A DNA stretch of 64,000 bases, taken from assembly GCA_034508935.3 (NCBI GenBank), contig CM067443.1:3268972-3332971 (forward strand), in the 5' to 3' direction. Within the stretch, counting starts at the first letter, position 1. Each line of letters starts with the position of its first letter. The DNA is from Berghia stephanieae. Taxonomy: Eukaryota > Mollusca > Gastropoda > Nudibranchia > Aeolidiidae. Shown here one piece after another: positions 1 through 43,204 of the stretch. The translations under genes and the position numbers were made by a program. The notes beneath the pieces are model-generated. The model was not told the DNA's origin. It worked only from the letters and a program-made list of their open reading frames with translations, and did no database searches.

Positions 1-3000
1 CATTCTAGTGGTGTAGATCCCATTGTTTGAAGTATTGTACTAGCCATTTATTGTTTACACTTACGTTAAGATTTTTAGTCACGATGTGCCATATCTATTT
101 TTTATCCTTATTACGACAACATTTATTGGAATGACACAGAATCGTCTTGGTATCACGGTAACAATAATAGCAGTAATATCCAGCGGCTACGACCAAGTCG
201 TGGTGGTGTGCGGAAACGAAGAAAAATAAATATTCAAATAGGTCACAGACCACCACCCTTTCATACTAATAGAGCACTCAAAGTACATAACACACCACGG
301 TGCCCAAGGTCTCTGATCAACATACCACTCAACGACACTCACAACAACATGCCAATTGTAAACGACACATCAACATATCAACGAAACATAATGACAACAC
401 CTGATCATTTTGATGAGATGCATAAACATAATGAGAACGTAGCTTGTGAAAATAAGACAATAACAACAAAGGGGGGAAGAAGGGTCAATATGAGGCCAAA
501 TGAAATAAAAAGAATCAATCACCAAATCAACTCAAATCATAACACGCTTAAAATAGCAAACAGGCAAACTAACAGTGACCGTAATGGTGAACCGAGAAAC
601 ATGTTGAGAACTATGACCATAAACTTTCAAAGTTTAATTCCAAAACTACCGGAATTTTGGAAATTGATATCAGAAATAAAACCAGACATAATCATAGGTA
701 CGGAAACATGGCTACATTCCGAAATAAAGGACAGTGAAATATTTCCACCAGAGTGTTCAGGAAAGACCGAGAAGATAGGTATGGTGGGGTGCTGGTTGCA
801 ACAACAACGAACCTCTCAGTAATAAAGCTTGACATCCAAACAAAATCAGAATCGGTGATCGTAAATATCAAAACAGAACAAGGCCTACTCACTGTGGGCG
901 CTATGTATAGAACACCTTCAAACTCAACTATGGAACAAATGACTGAGATAACACGCTGTATTGATAGCCTAGACCCGAAAAATGTACTCTGGTTAAGCGG
1001 AGACCTGAACCTACCTGATATCAATTAATTGGGAACAAGAAAAAATAATCAGTTACCAATATCCTTCATTTATAAACCAAGCATTTATTAACAAATTGTA
1101 AGATTTTGGCCTGAGTCAAATAAACAAAATCCAACAAGGGGTACAAATATCCTCGACTTATTTATCACAAATCGACCAAATTTAATTGTCAAGTGTACAA
1201 CCATTCCAGGCATTAGTGACCATGACATTCTCATCACGGAAAGCACTATCAAAGCAAACAAAATCACAAAAAAATCACACCCTATTACTATTTGGAAAAA
1301 GGCAAATATCGCCGAAATGCGGACAGAAACACGTCTTTTTAGTGAAAACATAATTAATCAAATCTAGAAAGCACTGAGGATGTTTGGACTGCCATCAACG
1401 ACCACCTAAACAAAATGATGACCAAACATGTACCAACGGCATGGAGCAGAGCGAGAAAGTCCAACAGTAAGAAAGACTGGTACAATTATGCCCGACTGAA
1501 AAAAGAAACACAAAAAGAGAGTAGAAAGGCCTATCATAATCATGTTAAGGAACTTGTTAGTGAAGACTCAAACAAAAAGCTCTGGAAATTTATAAAAAGT
1601 AGGAGGTGCGATTCGGTTGGTATAGCGCCCCTTGAGCATGATCGTGTATTATACTCTGATGCAAAGGAAAAAGCAGACATACTTAATAACCAATTCTGCT
1701 CTGTTTTTGCTTCAAAAGCTCATACCAAAATTACCACTCAACAACTACAAGGCGAAGAAAACGATTCCAACACTATGGCCGAAATCAATGTGACAGTAGA
1801 GGGCGTTTCCAAACTCCTCGCCACTCTAGATCCAAAGAAAGCATGTGGCCCAGACAAAATACCATCCCGTCTCTTAAAGATATTGAGTAACGAATTTGCA
1901 CCTGCCCTCACACATTTGTTCAAACTCTCTCTTGAAACGGGAGACATACCAATTGTTTGGAAGCACGCTCTTGTCCAACCCATCTACAAGAAAGGTGATA
2001 GAAGCAGGGCTCAAAACTACCGTCCAATTTCATTAACCTGCATTTGCTGCAAACTGTTGGAGCATATAGTGAGATCCTTAATAACTGAATATCTCGAAAC
2101 TAACAGTATTTTTTTGTGATGAACAGCACGGATTTAGGAAGCACCACTCATGTCAAACTCAACTTCTATCATTAACACATGATCTGTCAGCTGCTATTGA
2201 TAAAGGTGGTCAAATTGATCTAGTACTACTGGACTTTGCCAAGGCCTTCGACAAGGTCCCTCACCATCGGTTAATCCAGAAATTGTATGACGTTGGTATC
2301 AGGAACAAAACCTTACAATGGATTGCAACTTTTCTGGACAATCGCACCCAACAAGTTCTTGTCGACGGCGAGACTTCCACTATCGGGATGGTGACATCGG
2401 GCGTACCTCAGGGCTCAGTCCTTGGGCCCGCCCTATTTTTAGTGTACATAAACGATCTTCCACGAGGTATAAGGTCAAAAGTGCGCCTCTTTGCTGACGA
2501 CACAGCATTATATAATCAGATAAAAACAACAGACTACTGCAAAACACTAAATGAAGATCTAGCTAAATTACAAGAATGGGAAACAATAAATCAAATGGAA
2601 TTTAACGTATTAAAGTGCAATGTTCTAACCATCACAAATAAGAAAGCACCTATAACATTTGAATACCAACTTCATGGTCAAAACCTGGAACATGTAAAGA
2701 CAGCAAAATACCTTGGCATTGAGTTTGCTAAAAACCTCAAATGGAATGACCACATATGTCACCTGGCTTCAAAGGCAAATCAAACAAGCGCTTACATCAC
2801 CCGCAATTTAAAAAGATGCCCAATCACAACTCAAACCCTTGCTTTTAAAACTATTGTTAGACCAATTTTGGAGTATGGCAGCTCAATTTGGGACCCATAT
2901 ACAAAGAAAAACATCGACACCTTAGAAAACATCCAAAGAAAAACAGCAAGACGCATCACAAACACATTCGATCCTTTCTCAAGTGCGTCTGAAATATCAC

Positions 3001-3422
3001 AACGGATTGGCCTTGAACCTCTGGAAAAGAGAAGAAAGATAGATAAACTTAAATTGTTCCACAAGATCTACTACAAAAATTCGTGCCTTAAACTTCCAAA
3101 CGACATCAAAGATATCGGCACAAGAAATACGAGGGGACACACAGCAAGAGTAACCATCCCAACATCAAAAACAGACGCCCACATGTATTCGTTTTTCCCT
3201 TCCACTGCCCGACTATGGAATAGCCTCCCAGCTGAAGTGGCTGAAAACGGTTGCCAACATGCCTTCACGCGATTGCTGGAGTTCACAACGTGACTTTTTA
3301 ATCTATGTGGTTTTAGTATTATGTGCAGAGTTTTAGCAAATTTAAAATGTAAAACACTACAAACTGTGGAGTGATCCTCGACAATATTGGAGGTTTCCAC
3401 AAGACGAAGAAGAAGAAGAAGA
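1..3422 (+). mobile_element. LINE (CR1/Jockey-type), decayed, with endonuclease and RT
   Basis: The element encodes an APE-type endonuclease followed by a reverse transcriptase, the enzymes that copy a non-LTR retrotransposon into a nick. Endonuclease blocks seen include SLIPKLPEFW (about 628), IIIGTETWL (about 690), GAMYRTPS (about 899), SGDLNLPDI (about 996) and ISDHDILIT (about 1211). RT blocks include KKACGPDKIPS (about 1837), YRPISLTCICCKL (about 2020), LLDFAKAFDKVPH (about 2226), GVPQGSVLGPALF (about 2401), LFADDTALY (about 2490) and AKYLGIEF (about 2704). The last reading frame stops at 3293, and a 3' UTR of about 125 bp ends in (GAA)n near 3422. The 5' end may lie outside the window. 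The frame is broken near 750, 1027, 1365 and 2110. The last break lies in a T run and would be cured by one base. The clade is inferred from motif style. Confidence 0.85.
1415..3293 (+). pseudogene. LINE reverse transcriptase region, two frames
   Basis: Two long frames, 1415-2119 and 2283-3293, carry one continuous RT plus C-terminal domain. The palm motif FADDTALY and the fingers motif GPDKIPSRLL are intact. Between them the third frame reads DEQHGFRKHHSCQTQL, placing the slip in the T run at 2107-2114. The tail with RPILEYGSSIWDPY and NIQRKTARRI is typical of CR1/Jockey-group LINEs. Because the damage is light here and heavier in the endonuclease, the copy is moderately young. Confidence 0.8.
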
Positions 3423-3815
3423 TACGATGGCGGCGATTAGCCATTTCTAAAGTGGCTGTTGTCAGATCTGTTCATAGTAGTCTGTGGTTTGGGGGTGACA
3501 TGATGAAACGAAACGAAACAAAATTTTCACAGGAAAAGCCACTCACGTCGACGAGGAGGGGAACAGAATTGCCAGGTTGGCTTATTTTTATACAAATCGC
3601 CTAATTTTGTATTATTATTAATGTCTTTGAATTGTCATTTTACGGTTGGATTTTTTGAATATTTTGCATGTAAGAAATTTTCAAAATTACATATTATTTC
3701 ATGCAATAACAATGACACATTTTGGATAACAAAATTTATTACAATTACCTTTGTGATGACATTTTTGTATTTCTCTAAGTATTAGGGTAAGCTGGAGAAA
3801 GTGCGGCTATATTGT
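3423..3815. other. Intergenic stretch, no gene seen
   Basis: AT-rich DNA between the LINE tail and a SINE. A 77-codon open frame over 3371-3604 starts inside the LINE tail and shows no recognisable domain. Confidence 0.5.
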
Positions 3816-3819
3816 TTTG

Positions 3820-4108
3820 TGAAATTATACTTGCCTTCGGATCGGAAGGTCATGGACTCAAGCCTCGCTCGGCGCATAGTTGAGTCCTTGTAAAAGGCTC
3901 TTTACCCACATTCAGGTGTACTCCGGTGTAAAATGAGTACCTGACCCTTAACAGTGTTGTCTTGGTCCGAAAAAAAGATCGCAATATCGCCTAATAGATG
4001 TCATGTCATGCTCTACTTGTTAATTGTTGCTGTTGGCCAGGAACCCCTTGTAAAGCACTTTGAGCACGTGTAGTGGATATCGCGCAATACAATAGCTCAA
4101 TGTTTTAA
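3820..4108 (+). repeat. tRNA-headed SINE, family C, copy 1
   Basis: Shares its length and order with the copy at 7138-7428: head TTCGGATCGGA, a degenerate box B near 3857, middle block GTAAAATGAGTACCTGAC, block TGCTGTTGGCCAGG, and 3' end TAAAGCACTTTGAGCACG. It lies 300 bp upstream of the NARS1 start codon. Its 3' end runs into a 36-base C tract. Confidence 0.75.
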
Positions 4109-4115
4109 AAGGCAT

Positions 4116-4116
<1 letters not shown>

Positions 4117-4152
<36 letters not shown>
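4117..4152. repeat. Poly(C) tract, 36 bases
   Basis: Uninterrupted run of C on the + strand, the longest of many C or G runs in the window. Its length in a single read set is likely uncertain. Confidence 0.95.
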
Positions 4153-4154
<2 letters not shown>

Positions 4155-4409
4155 AAATTTTATTTTTTAGAAATCTGGATTTTTTTCCGTAATGGTTTGA
4201 ATTATTTATAAAATATTATCTGGCAATCCCGGTGGCACCTAACCCGGTGGATTCATCCGTCATCCTAAATCCTATCACAGTCATAGTGTGATCGATGATG
4301 CAACTTGGTTGAAACTGTTGATCTATAAATTAAATATCTCTAACCATTTTACTCAGAGTGAATACGCTTTATATTTTTCACTTCAGTGAAATCTTAATAA
4401 TATTAAAAA

Positions 4410-26635
<22,226 letters not shown>

Positions 26636-27505
26636 GCATTTTCAACAGCAACAATATTTAGATTTCAACAATGATGCAGAAATTATTCATTAATATCATT
26701 TTTGTCCAGTCTGTTTGCTTGATGTGTTTAAAATATTTGCTTCTTTGTCCTTTACCAACTTACAATTGGATCTGATTTGAGCCATTTCACATCCCATAAA
26801 TTTAGATTCTTGCCTGTTTGATAAAATTACTGTTTTTATAAACAATAGGCTTGCCTACTTAGTGATAAGTTCAATGAGAAAAAGCGATGTCCTGTTTTTG
26901 TCGTTTATTTCTTTTCTTTTGTTTTAATTTTTGTGCCATCTCATATAATCTGAACGTTAAATTATGTGATTATGTTTTGTCTGTGATTTTAGCTAATTTG
27001 CCTATTGTTTCATTTAATTTTGAATCTAGAAACCTATTTAAATATTTTACTTCTAGTATTTTTCGCTAGCAGAGATAAAAAGAATAAGCTTTGCTGGTGC
27101 AGCTTCCCTTTATATGGGATTATGACTAAAATTTGATAACAATGAAAGCCACGGTTTTAAATATTCAATGCATGATATAATTAGGATATGAAATTTAAAT
27201 TGTTTTATTTCATTTATTTGATGCAAAGTTATTTTTTGTTGTCCTTTATTAGACCAGTGATGTCAGAATGTGATTTTTATTTTATAACCGCTTTAATAGA
27301 TTTAGTATGACCAAAATAAATCTCTTATTCTCTCTTTCTCTGAAAAAATTGTTTCTTTTTTCATTCGGAAAGTATAAAAATTTTGATGCAGAAATAGTTT
27401 AAGGTCATTAGAGTTTATTTTGTTTGTCCTCCCTAAAAAACACAATGTTACTAAACGATTGAATGTGTTACTGTTCTAAGTACATTAATGTTTTCTTTAA
27501 TGGCC

Positions 27506-27560
<55 letters not shown>

Positions 27561-27725
27561 TATTATATTTCCTCATTTATTAAATTTCATTGAACTAAAA
27601 AACTTTGTTAATTTGTATTCTTTTTCTTTCTTTCTTTTTGTTTATAAAATCTATTATTGCCTTACTTGCTTTTTAATTTTAAAAAGAATTTGGTCATGTC
27701 TTTCTGCCTTCATTTTCTTATTTCC
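26636..27725. other. NARS1 3' UTR and AT-rich intergenic DNA
   Basis: No second gene seen. A (TA)n run lies at 27509-27553. Confidence 0.5.
27315..27320 (+). promoter_or_regulatory. Candidate NARS1 poly(A) signal
   Basis: AATAAA about 680 bp after the NARS1 stop, at the end of an AT-rich stretch with no repeats, consistent with a 3' UTR of 0.7 kb. Other weaker hexamers exist, so this is a best guess. Confidence 0.4.
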
Positions 27726-27727
27726 TC

Positions 27728-28215
27728 TGGTTGGTCTTCAGACCGCCCAATGATGGGCATAAAGGTCACTTGCTGTGTCTTCTATCCCCCATATCTGATT
27801 TCCCTTTCCATGTTGCTCTCTGTATTTGTTGAGGATTGAGATGACTCGGATGGGTTTTTTCCTGGTCTTGTTGGGGATCCTTAGCTAGGAGGGAGACGGT
27901 CAAATGCTTTGTACTTTGATAATTGTTTCTTGTGAATCATCTCTCTGTTGTGTAATATTACAGTTATTAATTTTTAATATATTACATTTTGTAAACATTT
28001 GAGATTTTCATAGTGCTTGTGTCTGGATGGGGTAATGTCAAAATAGGCACATCGGTGGATTGCTCGTGGAATCTGTTTCCTATTTGATCTATGTTTTTCT
28101 TTTACTTTGAAGCTTTTAACTTCAGATTTACAAATTTTCCTGTCTTTTTTTATTTTTTTCGGACACTGAAATGGCCTAAGAGTGTCACAAGCGCCGTAAA
28201 ACCCCTAAAAACAAA
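27728..28215 (+). repeat. SINE-A, diverged copy
   Basis: Recognised by TGTGTCTTCTATCCCCC, AGCTAGGAGGGAGACGGTC, TTGTGAATCATCTCTCTGTTG and the 3' end CAAGCGCCGTAAAACCCC. Older than the reference copy. Confidence 0.75.
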
Positions 28216-28249
28216 CAAAAAATTTCTTTCCTCCTACTTTTTTTTCTTT

Positions 28250-28645
28250 CCTCTTGGGCGAACTTTTGCCCCTATTTAAACTATGGATTCTGCATCAGTC
28301 CATTGCCTTCCGTTCTTTTCTACGGCCCTGTATCATTTGTCCTTCACTTGTGACTTTGCGCGGGGCCCTGCCCGAAGTCTTTAGCTGGAAGAAGACAGGG
28401 TGGAATAATCTTTTTCTAATGGGCCATTTACACGCATGGGCAAAGCGTGGGGGTTTGCCTGCACGATCGGCGGGTTTGCCTCCGCAGTCCAATCTCCATG
28501 ATTTGCCCTCAGGCCAACCGTGGAGATTGGACCAGCAAGGAAAACAGTAAACATGGCTGATGTTTTATTATGTGCTTTATGTGTGTGTTCGTGCTCTTCA
28601 AGAAAAGCGGAAGACAAAGCAAAAAGTAACATTTTGGACTAAAAA
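28250..28645. other. GC-richer unique block with a 12 bp inverted repeat
   Basis: Contains GTCCAATCTCCA and its complement TGGAGATTGGAC about 22 bp apart (about 28487-28533), and GGGCCATTTACACGC, a sequence typical of some DNA transposon ends. No matching second end was found, so class is unknown. Confidence 0.35.
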
Positions 28646-28648
28646 TTG

Positions 28649-29035
28649 AGTCCTGGCTGAGAGAGAAACAGTCAAATGCATAGTTATTGTTTTGGGAGAT
28701 GAGTTTTTTTTTTCCTTGTAAATCATCTCTCTATTATGTATTATTATATTTGTTATTCTTAATGTATAATGTAAGCATTTGAGTGTATTCCTCTTTGATG
28801 GATTTTGTGCTTGTGTCCGGATGAGACATAGAGGATCTCAAACTAAGTACATTGGTGGTATGGTCTTGGAATCTACATCTGACCCCTATTAGTTCCCAGT
28901 TCCCCTTTGTCTTACTTTCTCTTGGGTGCTTTAATTGTAATTCTAGAACTTTTTACTATTCCATTTTCTTCCTTTTTACTGGCGCTGATCTAACCTAAAT
29001 GTGTTGCAAGCGCCGTAAAACCCTTAAAAACAACA
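28649..29035 (+). repeat. SINE-A, 5' truncated
   Basis: Begins at the GAGTCCTGGCTGAGAG block and runs to GCGCCGTAAAACCCTTAAAAAC. 5' truncation is expected from target-primed copying. Confidence 0.8.
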
Positions 29036-29064
29036 TAAAAAGCAGTGTCGGTAGTCCGACATAT

Positions 29065-29242
<178 letters not shown>

Positions 29243-29254
29243 GCCACTTGGCTC

Positions 29255-29835
29255 CAATGGGTGGGGTTCCTGACCTCCCATGGTGGGTAGGGAGATGCTT
29301 GCTGGGCTTTCTATCCCCCGGTATCTGTTTTCCAATTGCTTTCTGTCTTTGTCTTGGAATGAGATTACTTAAGTTTTGTCCTGACCCCGGCTGGAGTCCT
29401 TGATTGGAAGGGAAACAAGTCGAATGTACAGTTATAGTTTTGAGAGATGGTATTTTTTTTTCCTTGAAATTATTATTATTATTATCATCATCATCATCAT
29501 CATCATTATTACTATTATTATTTTTTTTAAATATTTATTTATTATTTGTTTAGCATAACATGATTTGTAAACATTTGACTGTATTCCTCTTATTGGAATC
29601 AGGTATGGGTGAGACTTTAAAGTGATCTCAAACTGAGTACAATGATAGATTGCTCTTGGAATCTACATCTGTTCCCTATTTGAACTTATTTCCATTTGTC
29701 TTACTTTTTCCTCGAGTTCTTTTAATTGTACCTCAGAATGTTTTTACTATCCAATTTCCTTCCTTTTTACTGGCGCTGATATGACCTAAATGTGTTGCAA
29801 GCGCCGTAAAACCTTTAAAAATCTTTTTTTTTTTT
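29255..29835 (+). repeat. SINE-A with internal triplet expansion
   Basis: Starts AATGGGTGGGGTTCC, contains an ATT/ATC triplet run at 29467-29525 in its AT-rich middle, and ends GCGCCGTAAAACCTTTAAAAATC. Confidence 0.8.
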
Positions 29836-29867
29836 TTTAAACAAAAAAAAAAAAACCCAAAAAAACT

Positions 29868-30720
29868 TGGCTTCTGGCGAAGCTTAGGACCTCAACAGCA
29901 CTCTTCCATCTTCTGTCCTTGGCACAGACCTTTGCCTCACTCCAGGTAAGATTGGAGACGCACAAATCTTAGTGAAAGTTTCTCCTCCAAGTCTGTTTTG
30001 GACGACCCCGTTTCCTCTTGCTCTGCGGGCTCCATTCGAGAGGCTGCTTGGTTATATTACAGGGCTCCTTCCGCAGGGTATGGCCAACCCATCGCCACTT
30101 TCTGCACCTGGCCTGGACATCCATTTGCTTTTGGTTTGTTCTTGTCCAAAGGTCAGCGTCTGGCACTTTGACAAACCATTTTAACTTGAGGATTTTTCGA
30201 AGACAGCGATTGGCAAAAGTTTGTATCCTGGCTGATGTGGTCAAGGTTGTTCGCCAGGGTCTGATCCATGGAGCAGGACTGCTTTAACATTAATGTTAAA
30301 CATTTTATGCTTGGTATTTGTGGATATGCAGGAAGCTTTCCATATTGGTGTCAATATTGCAAAGGCGTGGCACACTTTCTTGATTCTAGTAATGATCTCG
30401 TCATCAGTACCACCTGACTTGTTGATTGTGGTGCCAAGCTATGTAAATTCTCCGACATCTTCTATTGTTGTACCAGAGATGGTGATTTGGGATTCTTGTT
30501 TGGCAGTACGCGCAGTAGTTTTGTCTTCTCTTCATTAATCTTGAGACCAACTCGCCGAGCTGGTTTTTTTCCAGGGCCGTGACTTTGTATGCGATGTGAG
30601 AAGAAGGCTAGGTCAACTGAAAATTCAAGGTCTTCAAGTATTTTTGAAAATGTCCATTTTGGTCCTCCAAGTCTCTGTCAACCGCAATAGGACTGACATG
30701 ACATTTGTATTGAACAGCTT
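29868..30720 (-). mobile_element. RTE-like LINE 3' fragment
   Basis: Minus-strand text: degenerate RT active site LEFSVDLAFFSH (about 30610), VGLKINEEKTKLLR, AVLLHGSD, then the C terminus with TFANRCLRKILKLKWF, DLWTRTNQKQMDVQA and WVGHTLRKEPCNITKQP, and finally VCAKDRRWKSAVE near 29900. Frames are broken. The T-rich stretch at 29822-29860 would be its A tail. Confidence 0.75.
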
Positions 30721-31501
30721 GATAGTGATACATTTTGAAGCATCAGATATTCTTAAACTGAAAGTATGCTGCTCTAGCCTTTCCTATTCTTACAGAAATT
30801 GCCGATCCTATTTTCAGTTCCACGATCGGTATGTAGCCTTGTGCACTCTTTTGTGTGGGAATGTGCTGCCTCCTATGACCGCGTATTAATTGCGCACATG
30901 GACATGAAGGGAGTAACACTTCTTTTTTGTTTTTGTTTGTTGCCCTGTCCTAAGTTATCATTTAGACCACCAATGTGGATGTTGATAACTTTCTCCGAAA
31001 CAGTCGGCAGTCTGTTGAAAAATAAATATTATTTTTCTTCACTTTTATCATTGGTTGGCGTATAACGATGGGCTATATATTTATGATGTTCATTCTCATC
31101 GGAGATAATAATATTTCGAAAATTCTTGGTCCTTGTGCTTCCCAATCCAATCCAAGTCAAAGGCCGCGATACAGATTTTGACAACATAAGTGCCATACCT
31201 TCTGTATGTGGAACATTTGTATTCTCCATGGCTGGAATGCAGTAACAACTCTCCAGTGAGCACTTACGTTATACATGTATGTATCCAACGGGTCGCTCTG
31301 ATTCCAGGTAGGGTAAGGTTGAAATTATTCATTTCTGTTACTAGCTGTGATTGATGCTTTTCTCGTCTCATACTTGGTCCTCATATTCAATTTTTTTTGA
31401 CGTTGATGGTCCTTGTCGAGAGAGGGAAAGTCAGCCTTCTAGCTAGCCCTACGCCCAACGCTTCTCCGTCCTCACCCGGGTTGGACTGGCCATGAGCGAG
31501 T

Positions 31502-31556
<55 letters not shown>

Positions 31557-31560
31557 GATC
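30721..31560. other. Unassigned intergenic DNA, possibly a LINE end
   Basis: No coding text recognised. The last part, CCGGGTTGGACTGGCCATGA followed by (ATA)n at 31503-31556, looks like a LINE 3' terminus with its triplet tail. Confidence 0.35.
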
Positions 31561-31657
31561 TTTATTGTCCATAAATATGGCAATTTGTCATTTAGTTACA
31601 CTTGTTATAACGTTAAACGATAACTGTAACACTGAACAGATATTTCACTCCTACTTA

Positions 31658-31659
<2 letters not shown>

Positions 31660-31726
<67 letters not shown>

Positions 31727-31743
31727 ATTCTCTCTCTCTCTCC

Positions 31744-31811
<68 letters not shown>

Positions 31812-31815
31812 TCTC
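31660..31815. repeat. (TC)n microsatellite
   Basis: About 155 bp of TC repeat with a few single-base interruptions. Confidence 0.95.
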
Positions 31816-32259
31816 TTTCTTTCACACGTGCGATATACACAACATAAACATATTCATTTCGTTTTCAATTTGTTACGATTGTGGCAATTCGACACCAAAA
31901 ATTATCATCATTATCAATTGGTCAGTTAATCTTACATTAAATAAATTAATCAGTTAATCAGTCAACGAATCAATCCTTGGTTTTTCTGTACCATATGAAA
32001 TATTCAAAATTTTTATTGCTGATGGAACGAACGTTGATTTATACTTGTTAGTTCTACATTTAATCTGACAAAACCTTCTCCCAGATGGTAAAAGACTAAA
32101 TTCATGGTATAAAAAATGTTTTTATTGTTGGTAATTGAGAATGCTTTCCTTTCTATTGCTTTTTCTGTGTACATGATATTCAAAACATGTTTTGTGAACA
32201 TCTCCCTTCATGTATCTGATAACGTATTGATCCGAACAATACCTCCAACACAAACAATT

Positions 32260-32345
32260 TCTACGTTCAGAAGGATACAACCACCGTCTCATGTCGATTA
32301 TCAAGTCGAGACACTCTAACCACTTGGCTATAGACGCGACGGTTT
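32260..32345 (-). repeat. tRNA-like SINE head
   Basis: On the minus strand, TAGCCAAGTGGTTAGAGTG matches a tRNA A-box region and is followed at tRNA spacing by a degenerate B-box position. The cloverleaf is not closed, so this is a SINE head and not a working tRNA gene. Confidence 0.4.
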
Positions 32346-32411
32346 AAAAGATTCAAGTCGATAAGATGCAATCATTGCTACACCAATAAACGTAAGGACG
32401 AGAGACGAGCC

Positions 32412-32419
32412 CACGTGAC
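32412..32419 (+). promoter_or_regulatory. CACGTGAC E-box upstream of CLN6
   Basis: CACGTGAC is the core of the CLEAR-type element bound by TFEB/MiT factors at lysosomal genes. It lies about 770 bp before the CLN6 start codon and about 170 bp before a good splice donor. Use as a promoter element is inferred. Confidence 0.3.
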
Positions 32420-32454
32420 AGAAGATAAAACTAGCCTCTGGCTACTTACAAGTT

Positions 32455-32583
32455 GTAGTCTATATTGTGGTGTGTCCATTTTCACCAACCATTCAGTTAC
32501 ATAGATGGCGAGGCGTGTTTCGACACGCTGTTCATCTCATCAATAAAATAAAGCTACTGGACGACGAATACGTTTCTGCCAAA
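32455..32583 (+). other. Candidate non-coding first exon of CLN6
   Basis: Ends at CTGCCAAAGTGAGT, a good donor (GT at 32584), and could join the pyrimidine-rich acceptor ending TTGACTAG at 33159, 24 bp before the CLN6 ATG. It holds a 13-codon upstream open frame (MARRVSTRCSSHQ, from 32507). The hairpin GCGTGTTTCGACACGC lies inside that frame. The 5' limit is a guess. Confidence 0.3.
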
Positions 32584-32827
32584 GTGAGTTTTGGATTTAG
32601 ACTATAATCCCTATATTATAGATTTGATAAATTACAAATTGTTTAAAGAGAGAAGGAAATTTTAAGGAAGTGGTTCGTGTCTAACTAAAGGAAAAACTAA
32701 ACTATCGGTTATGGCCTCGACAAGTGTGTTGGGTTAAGCTGTTTATTGTTTATCATGCGTTTATTCTGAAATCTCTATCAACGCAAATTCAAATAAAGAT
32801 ACATTTGAAAGGCGGATGAGGAAAACC

Positions 32828-32828
<1 letters not shown>

Positions 32829-32918
<90 letters not shown>
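32829..32918. repeat. (ATT)n microsatellite
   Basis: About 90 bp of ATT triplets, followed by a (CAAA)n run at 33057-33110. Confidence 0.95.
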
Positions 32919-32919
<1 letters not shown>

Positions 32920-33182
32920 ATCAGAAAATAAACATTGAAAATGTTGATGGAGTACGTATTATTATTTGATCACTTAACAAAATTTATCTTTCATCACCAT
33001 TCACTGCACAATTTATGCTTTCTCCGTCTCTATTTAAGGACAGATATAAATAATTACAAACAAACAAACAAACAAACAAACAAACAAATAAACAAAACAA
33101 AAACCAAAACAAATATAACTTGTGTGTTTGGGATTTATTTTCTTTCTATTATTGACTAGTAAGCTACATCCCAATAACAAAT

Positions 33183-41450
<8,268 letters not shown>

Positions 41451-41489
41451 CTGCTGTAGCAATTTTAATTATGAAATTTATTAGTTTTA

Positions 41490-41495
41490 AATAAA
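41490..41495 (+). promoter_or_regulatory. CLN6 poly(A) signal
   Basis: AATAAA 40 bp after the CLN6 stop, giving a very short 3' UTR. No strong alternative follows before the (TA)n run at 41619. Confidence 0.6.
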
Positions 41496-41612
41496 GTGGA
41501 TGTGATTTTAAAAAAAGAGTCATTTTGAATTAATATCTACCCATTGATGTTGTTTGACTGTTTTACCAGTTGTTTTTATTTGCCGATATGGATTATGCAA
41601 AGCACTTTCTGC

Positions 41613-41618
<6 letters not shown>

Positions 41619-41692
<74 letters not shown>
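41619..41692. repeat. (TA)n microsatellite downstream of CLN6
   Basis: About 75 bp of TA repeat starting about 125 bp after the CLN6 poly(A) signal. The following 470 bp hold nothing recognised. Confidence 0.95.
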
Positions 41693-41696
<4 letters not shown>

Positions 41697-42167
41697 TACT
41701 TTTGATTATGTTTCTGCCAAAAAGGGAAATATATGGTTTTACCAACGTGTACTTTTTTGCAGGTCTGACAACCCGAATTGTTATGGTCTCATTGTTGTAA
41801 TGGAAATAAATACTCTCAAACCAACGCAAAATATCATCAATTCCAACAATGTTAAATTGCGTTCGGTGATCTGACCTGCGACTATGTGCATGTCGGGTTT
41901 TATAAATCAGACCTATGACAGAGAACAGAACCTGGAACAAGAGAACAAAAATAATGATCATCTCTCACAGATTAGAAAATGGGAAAGATTAAATAAATAA
42001 AAAAGTCTCATGGGGCCCATGTACTTCTCGGTTTTATGATGAAAGATTAAGACCAATACCTGGACAAAGCCAAGTCGTCTTTTTATAATACAAGTACAGA
42101 GAGCCATACAGAATAGAAGGAGAGCCACACTCTATCAGTAACTCATACTAACTGGTCGACTGGGATA

Positions 42168-42675
42168 TTTTTTTTTTTGGTTTGTTTTTAAGGGTTTTAG
42201 GGCGTTAGCGACACATTTAGGTCATATCAGCACCAGTAAAAAGAAGAACTTGGAATCATCAAAATATTCTAGATTTACAATCAAAGCACTCAAGAAAAAG
42301 TAAGACAAATGGGAATTGGTTCTAGTAGGGAACAGATGTAGATTCCTAGAGCACACCATTAAAATGTACTTAGTTTGAGATCACCTTAAAGTCTCATCCA
42401 GACACCAGCACAGGATCCCGCTAAGAGGAAAACACTCAAATGTTTACAGAATACATAACTAACAATACATAACAGAGAGATGATTTACAAAGAAAAAAAT
42501 ATCATCTCCCAAATCTATAACTATACATTTGACTGCTTCCCTCCCAGTCAAGGACTCCAGCCAGGTGTGGGACAAAACTAAGTAATCACATTCCAAGACG
42601 AAGACAGAAAGCAACTCGGAAAACAGATATATGGGGATAGAAGACTGCGTGACCTCCTGCCCATCATGGGAGGAA
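42168..42675 (-). repeat. SINE-A, minus-strand copy
   Basis: 3' end on the left (TTTTTAAGGGTTTTAGGGCG, ACACATTTAGGTCATATCAG) and 5' end near CCTCCTGCCCATCATGGGAGG at about 42653-42672. Full length. Confidence 0.85.
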
Positions 42676-42914
42676 CAAAGGGACTTTGGTAAAGAATAAC
42701 TCTCGAGCAAAATATCTGTCAAGGAATAAAAGAAAAAGCACTATCAGATATCGCACCTTGTTAATGGGTATTATACAGGTTTTAAGCAGCAGACTAACAC
42801 ATTTGCCTTTTACGAGAGCTAAGGTCTCAAATTGGTTTATTTGTTTTTTTAAATCAGTTTTTGATAAGTTCTGGAAGTTTAATGTCATTTGCCATACGTT
42901 AAAGGTCAATTGAG

Positions 42915-43195
42915 TGGCCAAGATTAAGATTAGATTCCAAGAGCAGGCACACTATAAGTGTACTTAGTTTGAGATCACCTGAAAGTCTCATCCAGACACA
43001 AGTACAGGATCCGACTTGGAGGAAGACACTCAAACTATACATTTGCCTTTTCCTTCCCAGCCAAGGATTGCGGCAAAGGTCCGAACAAAACCAAGTAGCT
43101 AATCTCATTCTAAGACCAAAAAAAAATGTTGGAAAACAGATAAAGAGGGACAGAAGACACAGTAAGTGACCTTTCTTCCCCCTATGGGCTATGTG
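42915..43195 (-). repeat. SINE-A, minus, lacking the 3' hairpin
   Basis: Starts inside the GATTCCAAGAGCA block and runs to the 5' end near 43195. The 3' part is missing. Confidence 0.75.
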
Positions 43196-43204
43196 ATCTT
43201 GTGG